From NCBI RefSeq assembly GCF_000149955.1, contig NC_030994.1, positions 558,001 through 622,000 on the forward strand: 64,000 bases of DNA. Reading direction: 5' to 3'. Shown here one piece after another: positions 33,280 to 45,055 of this stretch; within the stretch, counting starts at the first letter, position 1; every line of letters begins with the position of its first letter. Origin of the DNA: Fusarium oxysporum f. sp. lycopersici 4287. Its lineage: Eukaryota; Ascomycota; Sordariomycetes; Hypocreales; Nectriaceae. The translations under genes were made by a program, and so were the position numbers. A model generated the notes under the pieces. The model was not told the DNA's origin, did no database searches, and was given only the letters and a program-made list of their open reading frames with translations.

Positions 33280-34636
33280 GTTGAGAGAAAGAGGATCACC
33301 GCTCTCTGGTGAGGTATGATGAAACTACCGAAAGCCACGAGCTTGAGCGAAATTAGATAGTCTGGAATCATGTACTCATACTCGTCACAATTCTGTGCGC
33401 AGCCGAGTCCACAGCCCCTGCCAGTAAGTAGTAGGACAAAGGAACAAGCCAACGGCTGATGAACAAGGAAGTAATTCTCCGTGCGTTACAGACGGCTGAA
33501 ACAAATATCTCCGTGCGTGGCTGGGCAAACAAGGTATCTTATTGATTGCCTGGGATGGATGGCATCGGGAGGAGGAGGGGAATCAACGAGACTGGCTTAC
33601 ATCAGAAGCCCACCGAGCAACCACCGAGCCTGGTCTTGCTATTTCTTTTCCCTCCCTAGGATGGCTGAGAGTCAAACTGACATCAATATAATTAGCCCTG
33701 AAGTCAACTGGGCCACGAGGATAACCCTCAACAGTTCAAGATGTGTTGGTGCTAGTTATCATGCTGGGCTACCTTGAACAAAGAAACTCTGATTTTTCTT
33801 TCTTCCCTGTTCATTCCATCCGGTGTCTACCACACTTCGGGACTTTGAGTCTCTGGAACAAGTTGTGTCAAGACTCCTTGATGCGAGAGGCCACTTCAAC
33901 CCTTGACTCTGCAGTATGTAATCGGACCAACGTGTCTTACCGTTAGCCATAGGTGCCCAGACAGGGCATCAGTTCCGAAGGGTATCACATAATTAGGGAA
34001 GATCTCCGGTTTAGGCCTGGTCGAGGATACTTACGGACTATTTTTCTGCCTTGTGCCACAACGGAGGACACCATCACTGACCAGTCTTGCACTTCCATGA
34101 TGGCGTGAGCAATCATATTCTTACCGTTCTCACACTGGATAGTAGGTAGCCGGTCTAGAATGTGAGATGTCGGATAATGGCAGATACAAATCATAGTGTC
34201 CGTAAGTCCTGACAATCTCAGGCCCCTTCCATAGTGTGCAAATAATGAGGTTTCCAGCATTTCTTCATGGCTGGCGGGTTTGGCCTTAACCTTTATCTTC
34301 AAGAGAAGATGAAAATCATGGCCAAAAGGTCATCTCCCTCAACCAATATCGTCTGTTTCGAAGGCGATCAAGGGTCATTTATAGCTCCAGCGTCTCGCGC
34401 TCACCGTAACTGACCAGTTTCCATAGTTGGACTGCAGTAGCTCGAGGTGCTGTGCTCCATGGTATTCAGGCAAATAGCCAGTCAAATCAGCCGGTTGTGC
34501 AGGTCAATTCTCGAGCCTCAGGAGAAGGCTATGGCTTGGAAAGTAGCACCGATATATCCATTCTTTGGCTTGTGAACCCGGGGAGTATCTCATTCATACA
34601 TGTGCTGGTAGAACCTTTGGCTGATACACCCCCCAG

Positions 34637-34912
34637 GGCGATGAACTCTCTGCTGACGGCCAATACAGAAGACCTGTTCCTTCACAGGCAGTGTGGCATG
34701 GGAGAGATGGCCGTTCCTACGTGAACATGTATCGCCAAGAGGGGCCAAATGCAATCCCTGGATTCGCAAGCTGCTTGTCCTGGAATGCCGTGGGTGAGCT
34801 CCAGAACTTGGAGTTCAATTTCCATTGGGATGGCACCAGGATGCATTACGTTCTGCTGTTTCGGGGCAACCAACAAGTTCCCCTGACTATCGAGAACTAC
34901 TATGATCTTTGA
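34637..34912 (+). CDS. Candidate terminal exon, unknown protein
   Basis: A 91-codon open segment after an acceptor-like CACCCCCCAG, reading GDELSADGQYRRPVPSQAVW and ending in TIENYYDL. Balanced composition with aromatic and Gly residues (FHWDGTRMHYVLLFRG) looks like real protein rather than chance frame. I could not find an upstream exon that joins in phase, so this may be a gene remnant. Family unknown. Confidence 0.3.
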   Translation, partial: GDELSADGQYRRPVPSQAVWHGRDGRSYVNMYRQEGPNAIPGFASCLSWNAVGELQNLEFNFHWDGTRMHYVLLFRGNQQVPLTIENYYDL

Positions 34913-35870
34913 TGGATATTTCCTTCACGTGGGGGAATGCTTTAGGCAAGATGTCACGGGAATCTCAAGGTTCACGCTATCGAATCGATCTCCCTGATTC
35001 GACCTTTTGGAGGCTATCAGCAGGATCACAATCGTGGATAGATAGCATATTATGAGGTGGGAAATTGTTCATTGCCTCAGATCTAGAAATTGGAGTGTTT
35101 ATGACTTGTGTAAGATGCTACTGGTTCACCCTAAATCATCCAATATGTCACAGCGCTTTTTTTACCCCCTTAATGTTGTCTTAGGTCAAGGTAACTCCAA
35201 TCATATTTTATCAGTAAGGTCCTTTCCAACCCAGACAAGTTCCGAGTGAACTCTTGAGAGTAACCATTAGGTAACGTCATTGCAAGGTGCCTTAGTCTCT
35301 TGACCTCGCTTGACACAAGCAAGATACTAAGGTGAGGCAAGAAGTCTTAGGATATCTATTCTAAGTGACAAAAAGACTTAATTGAACTTAGTATAATTTA
35401 GTGTAGATTTAGGCGGCCTTAGATTAGATGCTTTGGGCACCTTGATTCAATGTCAGAGGTTTTCTTGCTCACTGGGGATACTTATCAAGGCCCGGCCCGT
35501 GTGTAACATCAGGTTAGCCAACATGCCCAGCAGTGATAGGATGTCGAATTGTGGCTATCATGATGCTAGAGATGATGAAGAAACTCTAGAGATTGGTATT
35601 CAAATAACTGACAAGGTATCTTAGCTTGATGTTGCAATTACTTCACCTCACTACTCCGTACGAGGTTTCGTTTAGTTATTCCATCTGCTGGCGATTAATG
35701 CGCCTCGATTGCGCCATCAACATCGAATTATAGTCAGCTAGCACTCGATGAATGGTTGAAGCTGAGATGACGGATTGGAGAGAAGTTGTAACAAAGTATG
35801 CCATCCAAAACTTATTTAAGCATGGTCAGGCTCTGTACACAGTACAATCTTGTTATCGACCAGCCTCTCT

Positions 35871-35899
35871 AGTGTGGCGCTAACCTATCAAGCCACACT
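35871..35899. repeat. 8-bp inverted repeat in TAF6 leader
   Basis: AGTGTGGC (35871-35878) and GCCACACT (35892-35899) are perfect reverse complements with a 13-nt loop, about 160 bp before the TAF6 start. Could be an mRNA hairpin or a dyad operator. Confidence 0.6.
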
Positions 35900-36056
35900 A
35901 TCACAATGCGCACCTCCATCTCAGCCTCGTCAAGCTTCACATTCACGTAACTCAATAATATACCTTACACTTCCTTCGACACCATCTGAACCCACCTGCA
36001 CTGCCCTCTGAATCGCATCACCGAAGTCAGCGCCTTCTTGCGCGTCTAACAGTGCC

Positions 36057-37492
36057 ATGGCTACCGATACCCCCAAACTGCTCTGGAATCCTGATAATGT
36101 CAAGGATGTCGCAGAGTCAGTTGGCATCAGCTCTCTCAACGAAGAGGCGCTCAAGTGCTTGACACAGGATGTCGAATACCGAGTCGGCCAGGTCATCGTG
36201 GAGTCTCTGCGCTTCATGCGTGCCGCCCGCAGAACAACCCTTACCGTCAACGATATCTCCCTCGCGCTCAAGGCGCTCGACGTTGAGCCCCTCTACGGCT
36301 ACGATTCTACGCGTCCGCTACGATACGGCGAGGCCAGCCTTGGACCTGGCCAGCCTCTATTCTACATTGAGGATGAGGAGGTCGATTTTGAAAAGCTCAT
36401 CAATGCGCCTCTGCCTAAGGTGCCGCGCGACATGGGTTTTACAGGTATGTTTTCCGGTCAGCGCATGATTCCAGACTAACGTCTTCAGCGCACTGGCTCG
36501 CCATCGAAGGTGTCCAGCCTTCCATCCCTCAGAACCCCACGACTTCCGAATCTCGATCGCAGGAGCTCCTCCCCAAGGGACCTGGTGCGAACCCTGCCTT
36601 GTCCGCCTTGGCAGGCAATGACAATGTCTCCATGAAACCATCTGTTAAGCACATTGTGAGCAAGGAGCTCATACTCTACTTTGATAAAATCCAGGCTGCT
36701 GTTCTCGACGACAATCCTGACGAAGAAGTGGTACGCCTACGGCAAGCCGCTCTCGGTTCCGTGAGAGACGACCCTGGTCTTCACCAGCTCATCCCATACT
36801 TCATCACCTTCATCATGGACCGAGTAACACACCATCTCGATGACACCTTCACTCTTAAGCAGATGATGGAGTTGACGAATGCTCTCATCGAGAACAAGAG
36901 CCTTTTCCTGGATCCCTACGCCAGCCCCCTCTCAGCCCCCGCTCTTACTTGTCTGATGGCGAGAAAATTGGGCACCGATGAGGGGACAGATGCTCTCAAG
37001 GAGCAGTATGATCTTCGACAGCTGGCTGCATCTCTGGTTGGACGAATTGCGCGCAAATACTCGGCTTCCAACACACTCCTACGGCCCAAGTTGACGAGGA
37101 CATGCCTCAAATACTTTCTCGACCCTACCAAACCCCCTGCGGTTCTCTACGGTGCCATCCACGGCCTGTTGGAAGCAGGAGGTCCAGAGGCAATCCGCGT
37201 GCTGGTGCTACGTAACTTGCAGACTTTTGACTCGGGGATCCTACAGCCTCTGAAGGAAAAGGCAGAGGGTACAATGGACTACGAGATGCTGGTTCAGGGC
37301 ATAGTACAAGCTGTGGCTTCGCTGGCAGATCATGTTGAATCAGACGCCAATGGAGTCAATGGTACAGCAAACGTTGAGACAGAGATATCCGAACTGAAGG
37401 ACTTTATCGGGCCCATCATTGGGGAAAAGATTGCCTCTTCCAATAATCGGAGATTAATCAGGACAATCCTGGATGCTCGATTCTTGGATTAG
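36057..37492 (+). CDS. TAF6: TFIID/SAGA subunit TAF6
   Basis: Histone-fold subunit shared by TFIID and SAGA, needed for RNA polymerase II preinitiation. Exons 36057-36444 and 36489-37492 flank a 44-nt intron (GTATGT, branch GACTAAC, CTTCAG); the product is 463 aa. The N-terminal histone fold (about residues 8-75) reads [20 protein letters not shown] and [20 protein letters not shown]; it would pair with TAF9. A linker with [20 protein letters not shown] follows, then the HEAT-repeat TAF6C domain ([35 protein letters not shown]). Complete at both ends. Convergent with SDHC, 258 bp apart. Confidence 0.95.
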
Positions 37493-37750
37493 AACTTGGC
37501 ATGTAATATTCACGACAGGCGAATGGCGTTTGGTTGCGATACCTCACGAGGTATTGGCTAGAACAGGCTCAAGCATTTAAAGGCGCTTGTGTACAGATAA
37601 TAAAATTCTTTGCTCAAAGTCAGGAATGCCCTCAGGCTAATACTCGTACACGAGTTTCTCATCCTTGCCATACTCCTTCCCTTATCCATTGTATCATCCA
37701 CTGCGAACCATACCATCTATATCCTTCCATCTCCGTTCAGTTTTGGTATT

Positions 37751-38409
37751 TTACAGGAAAGCAACCAGGCCAATGGCGCCGAGGAAACTGGCAGCCCAGA
37801 TGTACTTGTCGGCCTGGATAATAGTCGTCTTGGCGAAACCCTTGCCAGCGTCGTACAGGAGATGCTTGAAGCCGCTGATGGCGTGGTAGACGAAGGGGAA
37901 GCCTAGTGTGAACTTGATACCGCCCTTGATGGCGAGGGGGAGACCGGCGGCGAAGCTGGCGATGCTTGCGCTCTCGAGGTGAAGTCCGACAAGAGGAGCG
38001 GCGAGGTAGGCGAGGGAGAAACCGTACATAGTCGCGGAGAGGGTGCAGCCGGTGATTCGGTTCCAGGCGGAGCTACCGAACCATGTCTGCTCGATCTTGT
38101 AGATGGCCAGATGGGGAGAGACGGGACGGTTGAGGCGCTGGTTGACGAGGATCTGATGGCCGTCTTGTTGAGAGACCTTGGTAGAACCGACAGCGCTGCG
38201 AATGTGAGATGCTGAAGCTCAATTGATGCTAGGGACATACCGTAGGGGAGAAGAGGTAGAGATTCCAGCAGCGAGAGCAGCCTTGGGAATGTTCTGGGCG
38301 AAGAAGGGCTTGGTCGCGCCTATAGAGCTGTTAGATATCGGGATGTCGAGGTTCGGATTGCGAAAGTACCTTGACGAAGAGCGGCGACGCCAACACGTTG
38401 AGCGAGCAT
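37751..38409 (-). CDS. SDHC: Succinate dehydrogenase cytochrome b subunit
   Basis: Membrane anchor and heme/ubiquinone-binding subunit of respiratory complex II. Exons 38370-38409, 38241-38319 and 37751-38195 give 187 aa; introns start GTACTT and GTATGT and end CTATAG and TCGCAG. The N-terminal 50 residues (MLAQRVGVAALRQG..., ISTSSP) form a mitochondrial presequence. The family signature RPVSPHLAIYKIEQTWFGSS and the following RITG are present, then three hydrophobic segments. Histidines in FVYHAISGFKHLLYD include the likely heme ligand. Symbol in yeast is SDH3. The upstream region has CCAAT and two CACGTG sites. Confidence 0.95.
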
Positions 38410-39484
38410 CGTGGCGGATTGTGAGTATCTATCGATTTCGAAGAGAAAGGGTTCAGCCAAGGTCCGGTCAACGATATCGTCAGCGTCGATGCTTCAAGTG
38501 CGAGATTCGTATCTGGGTATCAATGATAATGGCTTCCTATTCTCGAGACATCGGAACGGGCCTCCTCGGCTTCTCGGTCCAATCAGCCAATAGGATGATG
38601 TCAATTCCTCATCTCGGGACGCACGTGACCCACTCTGCTCGTTCATCACGTGCGTATGTCGAATGACTAAGCAGAATCTTGAGTTTTGTTATCGCGAAAT
38701 TTTTTGTCGCGGATCGATTTTCCTTTCTTCTTCAGATAGACAAGAACGTTCGCCGCACGCTGTCTAGTGTAGAGAGTGGACAGCATTGTAGGCAGGGTCT
38801 TTGGACTCGAGAACAGTTCTTAGAAGAATATTGGGAAATTGGATCCGTCGTTAATCTCGACACCTAGTTTTACCGTCTAGGTGTCGTTTCATTTTTGAGA
38901 TCTACATTCTGATGTATATGTGTGCCCGTGATTATGACTGCTTGCCTATAGTGGCTGCGGTTGAAGATTCGAGGTGCTCAACGCGTGAGACGAAGGCCAA
39001 TTGGGTTAGGGCCATAGCATACTGCTGGACACTGAACAACGATGTATGGCATCACGTCTGAATACGCAAAGCCTATCGTTTATGCCGCGCTTCAAGGTGT
39101 AGACATGCACCGCACAGCCATGGCAAGGAGCTTGAGTTGATGTGCAACTAAACTGCGCAAAGACTCGCTTTCGATATTAGATGATCGCCATTCTCTTCAA
39201 GACATTCTCGTCATGACTAGTTCAGTTCACGTTGAGAGATCTTGAGCCGGCCAGAACAAAGAAAACGAAACTGACGTCAGACTCTGAAGAGATTGAGTGT
39301 TCCCGCGGCCAATGCCGTAACGATGCCCTGTTCTTGCAGCATCACCATGTTCACTGCTGTCGGCTCACAAATGCCCATAAACCCTTATATAACTCCATCC
39401 TCCTCACCAGCCCCCAAACCATCTGCCAAGCCTACAAACATCAGAATCTCACCAACAAGTATGTTCCTATCCATCACAATAAAA
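38410..39484. other. Intergenic, SDHC to small membrane protein
   Basis: About 1.1 kb with no recognisable gene; contains the SDHC promoter and a short dyad CTAGGTGTCG near 38860 (CGACACCTAG...CTAGGTGTCG). The open frame continuing upstream of 39485 to 39323 could be coding N-terminal extension. Confidence 0.45.
38587..38652 (-). promoter_or_regulatory. SDHC upstream CCAAT box and two CACGTG sites
   Basis: CCAAT at 38587-38591 and CACGTG at 38632-38637 and 38647-38652 (15 bp apart), 180-245 bp upstream of the SDHC start. The HAP complex binding CCAAT is a known activator of respiratory genes in fungi; CACGTG would recruit bHLH factors. Role here is inferred. Confidence 0.5.
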
Positions 39485-39748
39485 ATGGCCTCCCCCACTG
39501 CAACACTCGATGCCTCAACACAGCACTATCACGGCAATCCCAGCCGCTCTGACAAGATAGCCATCATTGGTTTGACAGTCGGCATGGCGGTTCTGTTTCT
39601 CCTCTTTATTGTTCCGTGCTGTTGTCTGCAGTATCTGGCCCATCGGCAGCAGAAGAAGGAGCAGAGAAAAGAGGTTCAGGAGCGTGCTACAAGAGCGGCG
39701 AGACTCAATGAGGCCGCTGGTAATGGGTCAACTGCGGAACAGGTTTAG
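39485..39748 (+). CDS. Small single-pass membrane protein, 87 aa
   Basis: No family recognised. From ATG 39485 the product has a short Ser/Thr-rich N-terminus, one hydrophobic helix (KIAIIGLTVGMAVLFLLFIV) followed by CCC (possible palmitoylation), then a Lys/Arg/Gln/Glu-rich helical tail (HRQQKKEQRKEVQERATRAA). By the positive-inside rule the tail faces the cytosol. The frame is open upstream to an ATG at 39323, so a longer start is possible. It lies 400 bp from a second small single-pass protein on the same strand. Confidence 0.5.
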   Translation: MASPTATLDASTQHYHGNPSRSDKIAIIGLTVGMAVLFLLFIVPCCCLQYLAHRQQKKEQRKEVQERATRAARLNEAAGNGSTAEQV

Positions 39749-40124
39749 GTAAGTTATAGCGAGTGTACACTCAGGCAGGTAGGTCAGACAAGGTAGAGGT
39801 TGAGGTTGTTTGGAATGGCTGTAAGTGTATGTGGCTATCAGTGCCAGTCATCTAGGAATGATATGTTCGCAGACTTGGGCATTCATTAACCAAGTCCAAA
39901 CGGTTACATGATCTTGTCCATACGCAAGTTTATTATTTTCTTCACTTATCGTTTGCTACACAGAAGTATACAAAAACAGTGTTCCCATAATACATCGATC
40001 CGTTGCAGTGTTTGCTCAACAGTAGTGTATGTCAATACCTCATCTCCTCCATACTTCACTCGCATGCATCCCTTGGTGAACATCTTCAAGTAATTCCCAG
40101 TGGCAGTAAAGAATAAACCGCGGC
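39749..40124. other. Spacer between two small membrane-protein genes
   Basis: 376 bp, AT-rich, no gene seen; 3' flank of the first and promoter of the second. Confidence 0.4.
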
Positions 40125-40519
40125 ATGCTTCCTCGCAAGTCTCAAGCCCCCATCTCGGTATGTCACCCCCCTATCTCGCATCACGACTAACATCTCAGTC
40201 AACCGCAACAATGGCCAACACCATCCACCGCCGCATGAGCGACAGAAGCGTCATCATCGCCATCGCCATCAGCTGCACCGCCGTCGTTGTCATCTTCCTC
40301 GCAGCAGTTCTCTTCTGCAGCTGGCGTTCTCGTCCCAAATCACCTACTGGTACCCGCGGCCGTGAGCATGACGATTCTGATGCCAACTCTGACATCGAAC
40401 TGGATGTCATGCCTGATGGTGCTTTGAACCATCCTCTTGTGCGTGGGAGCAATGGTGCGGGACATGTTTATCCGGTTTTTGAATTGCCTCGTGAGCGTCA
40501 TGCTCATGCTCAGAACTGA
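40125..40519 (+). CDS. Small single-pass membrane protein, 117 aa
   Basis: No family recognised. Exon 1 (40125-40157, MLPRKSQAPIS) and exon 2 (40199-40519) are joined over a 41-nt intron with excellent signals (GTATGT, branch GACTAAC, CTCAG). The spliced intron is the best evidence that this is a real gene. One hydrophobic segment (VIIAIAISCTAVVVIFLAAV, then LF) lies between a basic N-terminus and a tail with an acidic patch (EHDDSDANSDIELDVMPDG) and a His-rich end. Structurally similar in plan to the preceding 87-aa protein, although their sequences do not obviously align. Confidence 0.6.
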
Positions 40520-40811
40520 GGATGTCTGAGGCATGGGGGCTGCAATGATGGGCAGGCGGAAGATCAAGGAATGGCTGTGAGGGAATCAAGGACAATGATT
40601 AGCCAGACACTTCTAACAACAACAAAGACTCCAAAATGTCGTGGCTCATAACTTGTGACTGTTGACAAAATATATTGATACAATTGCTCCCCTGGTAATA
40701 TCCATCCCTACCAACGCCGCTCTATAAATCCAGCATGCACTCTACTCCATGGAGATTCCCAGCTCGTTATCATACCAACCCCAAACTTTTCATAAGTACA
40801 ATCTCATAACC

Positions 40812-43089
40812 CTAACCCATATTGCCCATTGGGAAATTGCCAAATAACGAAACAGGCATCTGACTCTGCTGCTGCTGTGGCGGTTGGTTCATGGTCCCCC
40901 ATAAATCCCAATTCAGCGTCGAGACATCCAGATAATTACCCAAGAACGGATCAAGATCAGTCATTTGATGTGAGTTTTGCGGAGGATGGGCGACAGGTTG
41001 TTGTGGCGAAGGTTCTGAAGTTCGGTTCTCGCTCTTGACGACGTCTCGTAGGCGATAGATAAAGTTTGGTGTCTCGAGGGGCTGGCCAGCTGCTCTGAAG
41101 GCTTGTTCTCGGTTCTTCCAAGCTTTCAGTACTGTTTGGGCTTGGATGTAGTATGTCTTTTGGGAAATGTCGAGGAGTTCGGTGTGGTAGTGGTAAATCT
41201 TCTGAACCATGTTCCATGCGCGGTCGGCTAGGGAACCAGTTGGTCGCTGGCAGAGCTGCTTGGTCATGACTGTAAAGATATCAATCTGGAAATGAAATTT
41301 GAGGAACCAGAGGAAACCAGTTTGGTCCATCACGCCATAAGCATCGGTGCTGTGCTCATTGTTCATCAACACAATCTTGAAGAGGTTATCCTTCTTGTCG
41401 AGAATTTCTGTTCCCCATTCTGGCTGCTCCTTCATGGGGACTAGTATCTCTCTCATCTTGCTGCAGATCATCGGACGAATGCTGAGGGCGGCAATGTGTA
41501 CGTTTCCTGCTGTTGGGTCGATGTAACGGGCCTCAACCTCCAGCAAATTCTGTTCCAAATTGTCCACCAAATCTCGGTACTGTTGGATGCTCGGTAGAAT
41601 TGCAGGATCCTGGCCTTCAAAGTCGTGTCCCATGACGGCAGCTTCTAATCCGGGGGTTCCGTGGAGTGATTCGGCGTTGACGAGGAATTTGGCGATTTGG
41701 TAGCCGATTAGACAGAAAGCCATTTCTGTTGGACCCTCGCGGGGTAGAACGGGTTCGATTGATCCTGGGAAAAGGTCGGCATCGTTTACGTTTTGTGGCA
41801 TCTTGGTGTCCCAGCTGCTTGGAAGAAGCGAGTGGCTCAAGCCAGAAACTAGAGCGTTCTTGGCATCTTGGAGGATGATCTGCCACCACATACGTCGTCG
41901 CATTTCGGTCTCAAAGGCGTTCAGTCCCAGGTAGTCGCCGTCACGGTGGTAGCCCATCTTTTGCGCGATACGCACGACCATTCCACTGAGAATCCAGGCC
42001 GCATGTCGATCATATCGGTTCTGAAGAGATAACTGGTATCGTCAGCAACAGTCACACAGGGGCTTTATAGTCTTACCAAGTATAGCAGCAATGCCTGCAG
42101 AGCCACCATGTCGTAATTTTTGAGAAAGTTAAACTTTGTAAGTGCCACTTTGGTTCCAATGGTATACCGCCGAAGAGCTTCATCCCGAGATGTTCCCAGC
42201 ATCTGAAGACACTCAGCCTCGGTGAGGGATACTGTGGCCATGGTGAAGATGGCGAATAAGAGAGCCTGGTAGTTGAGTGGGATCTTGTTGATATCGGTAG
42301 CCATCTCCAAGGCAAATGGCTGCACAGATGGAACATGGATGATCTTGGTCAGAGGATTGACGCGATCGACAAATAACTGCCAGAGTCTAAAGATGTGAAC
42401 TGGCTCAGGCTGAAGTTCCTCGCAGGATCTGGTAGCTGTATCGGCTGGTATCAGAAGATCGATATTGTAATCTGGGCTCAAATCTTCAGAGCCCATGACA
42501 CTGGCTTCTTCTGGATCATCGGTGTCGACAATTTCTCTCATGGCTTGGAGCTTGAATGGTATTAGTGCATGTTAGCAGGTCAAGTCAGTAGACTCACCTC
42601 ATCGTGGATATTAGCCCAGAGATAACTGTCCATGAATCGCACTCCACCTTCTTCCTTGACCATCTTTCCCGTTGGTTTCCACTTGGACTGGCCATCGATG
42701 TTGGTAGGTGTCGCAGGATAAGTATCTGGTGCGGTCCCATTTGTAGCAGGCGAATGACCAACAGCAGAAGGAGATGGTACAGAACCATCGGCATATTGTT
42801 TTAGCAACTGCTCACATCGTGCAAGTCTTTCCTGAAGGTCCTGATTGGGTCTCCGGCGCTTCCTTGCTGGAGCGGGAGTGCTTGGAGTACAGGTAACATT
42901 TGCCTACAAAGTCGCATCAATAAATAAGGCTGATAAGAGATTGCGGCTGTAGATGCTCACCTTGATGCAGTTTGAACAGGGCGTGTTACGATCGCATTTG
43001 ATCTTGCGATGCTGACACAAGACGCAGGCCAAGACACGAGGGTTCTTGTGCGACACAGAGCCCGTCCCGTGAGTAATATTGCTTGACAT
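40812..43089 (-). CDS. Zn2Cys6 transcription factor
   Basis: Fungal binuclear zinc cluster regulator, nuclear. Four exons: 42961-43089, 42598-42903, 42077-42550 and 40812-42020, total 705 aa; donors GTGAGC, GTGAGT and GTAAGA. The Zn2Cys6 domain (about residues 20-50) reads CVLCQHRKIKCDRNTPCSNC with the final Cys in ANVTC across the first intron. A coiled-coil-like dimerisation segment (LQERLARCEQLLKQY) follows. The middle homology region (Fungal_trans) is recognisable in VHIFRLWQLFVDRVNPLTKI and METEMRRRMWWQ-like FETEMRRRMWWQIILQD. The C-terminus is Gln/Pro-rich, possibly activating. Target genes cannot be inferred; no biosynthetic cluster surrounds it. Confidence 0.92.
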
Positions 43090-45055
43090 GACCGCAGAAT
43101 TGAGCAAAACCTCACATAACAGTTATAGAGTCTCGTCGTTGAGAGTTGAAGGTTGAGTAAAATATCCTATGACGCCAGCGTGAGCTCCACCTTAAGACTG
43201 TACAGTACGTACAGCTCAGGCAGGCGGGTAGCTGGGGTTCTTCAGAAGCCCGCTTCCGTCCGTTTCACTGGGGTCAGGTGAGTGAGGGGGAGGGGCAGCA
43301 GAACAGAAACGCAAATGGAACAAAGGTTCTGTCAGGACTGAAAGAGGAGGAAAAGAAACAAAAATGATGATGTGAAATGGATATGATCGATCAACACTCT
43401 AAAACTCCCTGGTGCAAAAAACGATAAGCAGGGCAGCTGACGATACCGTAAGATGCCGAGTCTACCGGTATAATGTAGAGCCGGTTATGGCTGGCTGAGG
43501 TGCGTTGCTTGTCTTGTCTCTTCTGGGAGGTAGCCCAGGGGCTTTGGTTTTTTCCTTGTCTAGTCGGATTGTTCAGCGGTTGTTGAAGATTGTGCTAGTT
43601 GTCCAATGCCTCTGCATAAAAGGTGGTACGAAAGGATTGAATAATTAAACGCGCATGCCGGAATCCGCGTATTCCGTTTATTCAACAATCACATCAGTTG
43701 ACGTAGGTTTCAGGGAAGTAAATATAGAGGAATAAATATAAGTAAAATACCCCTTTGTTCTTAGGGCTGTATTGATTCAGGCAGATATTTTGTTGCCTTA
43801 ATTCTCCATACCGTAAATAGACGGTAGACCTGGCCTCAAAGATCCAAAGGGCAAGGTTGATATAAAGCTGCCTGACAGGAAAATCGCTGATGCATTCCTT
43901 TGAGTTTCACATGGTCGATATGCTAAAATCGAATCTTCTAGCTGAAACTGACCAATGAGGACCCCCTGGACCCGAACTCGAGCCCGTCTAGCTGGATAGC
44001 GGCGGACTTTTGTCATCCAAGTCCGCCGCAACGGACCAGAGCGCCAGCCCTGCCCGAGTGACTCAATTTGTATCAGAATAGTTACCGTATGCAGACTGAC
44101 GGACATTAAATACTTAAAACCTTGATCCGATACTATCCCAAAGGGTCTGTACTACGTAGTAGTTTAGCACCCTACGTCAGACCTTTATACACAACCGTCT
44201 GAAACTCTTGATCAATATTTTCGTAAACTTCGGAAGCTCCGGAAGGTTAAGCCACTTAAACTAGACTACCTGGCCTCTCAGACCCAAACGCTCAGTTCAG
44301 GTCCATGATTACCTATAAGTTCTTCTCCGCAGTCTTTCCATGACTCCCTATGTTGCTCTCACTCGTCGGGTTATGGCAACAGCCCGGCCCCATATGGTTT
44401 TCGTATCCTTGTCTATCTTTCGCGTTCTGATGATATGCCCCCCACGGACGTGATATCACCGAGTGTCCGGTGAACCTATCAGGCTCTGAAGAGTAGCAGT
44501 TCACCAAACTGACTTCTATCATGATCTGCCGCATTGAAGGTCTTGTGCCTGATTCGGGTGAGCGGGTTATTATCGTCCTTCTAGCCTAGGCCAGCTGACC
44601 ATTATGCAAACTGGCATGATCCTTGATCAAGCCAAAGGACGTCGCATAGATGGTCTTGATGTATGCTCGACTCTGCCAACTCATCATAATTACGGTAAGC
44701 CCTATGATAGAGTTCAACGGTTTGTCTGCTCTTAACCTCTCGGAGTCCGGTTAGGGCTTCAGGGTCACTTCGATTTGTAAGGCAGACTTGATGGTTCACA
44801 CGGCATTTCAAACAGACCTGATTGAAACATCGAATGATACCTCAATTATTCGTTTACACGGGTGAACGGCTAGCATCCGAGTCGATCCGATGACGGCATC
44901 TGGTGTCGGTATATTGTTTCAAGAGCGATGACCTTCAGCAGCCAGCTTTACGCGTAACCATAATTCTCATATCATTGCAAGTGACGTGATCGTTAAATGC
45001 CGGTACGGAACGGACCTCAGATCGTGGCATGGTAAGGTTTGACTGTTTGTATTGA
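43090..45055. other. Intergenic, about 2 kb
   Basis: Promoter and leader of the Zn2Cys6 gene at the left, 3' flank of the tRNA isopentenyltransferase at the right. No coding feature. Contains a perfect 11-bp inverted repeat (43999-44029). Confidence 0.5.
43999..44029. repeat. 11-bp perfect inverted repeat, GC-rich
   Basis: GCGGCGGACTT (43999-44009) and AAGTCCGCCGC (44019-44029) pair perfectly around a 9-nt loop. Much more GC-rich than its surroundings. The CGG...CCG dyad resembles Zn2Cys6 factor sites in general form, and a Zn2Cys6 gene is adjacent; a link is speculative. Confidence 0.75.

Larger units (their letters stand above)
33280..36056. other. Gene-poor region with one candidate exon
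   Basis: About 2.8 kb. ATCTCCGTGCGT-like direct repeats occur near 33475 and 33508. 35160-35430 is AT-rich with many CTTAG/CTAAG words, including CCTTAGT (35290-35296) opposed by ACTAAGG (35326-35332). Apart from the candidate exon at 34637-34912 and the TAF6 leader, no gene is supported. It could be a degraded repeat region. Confidence 0.45.

Noticed and set aside
35160..35430. Possible transposon from repeated CTTAG/CTAAG words
   Set aside because: Arms are short and imperfect, with no terminal repeats, target duplication or transposase remnants.
43798..44106. 102-codon minus-strand frame in the 43-45 kb spacer
   Set aside because: No family resemblance and no splice-linked neighbours.
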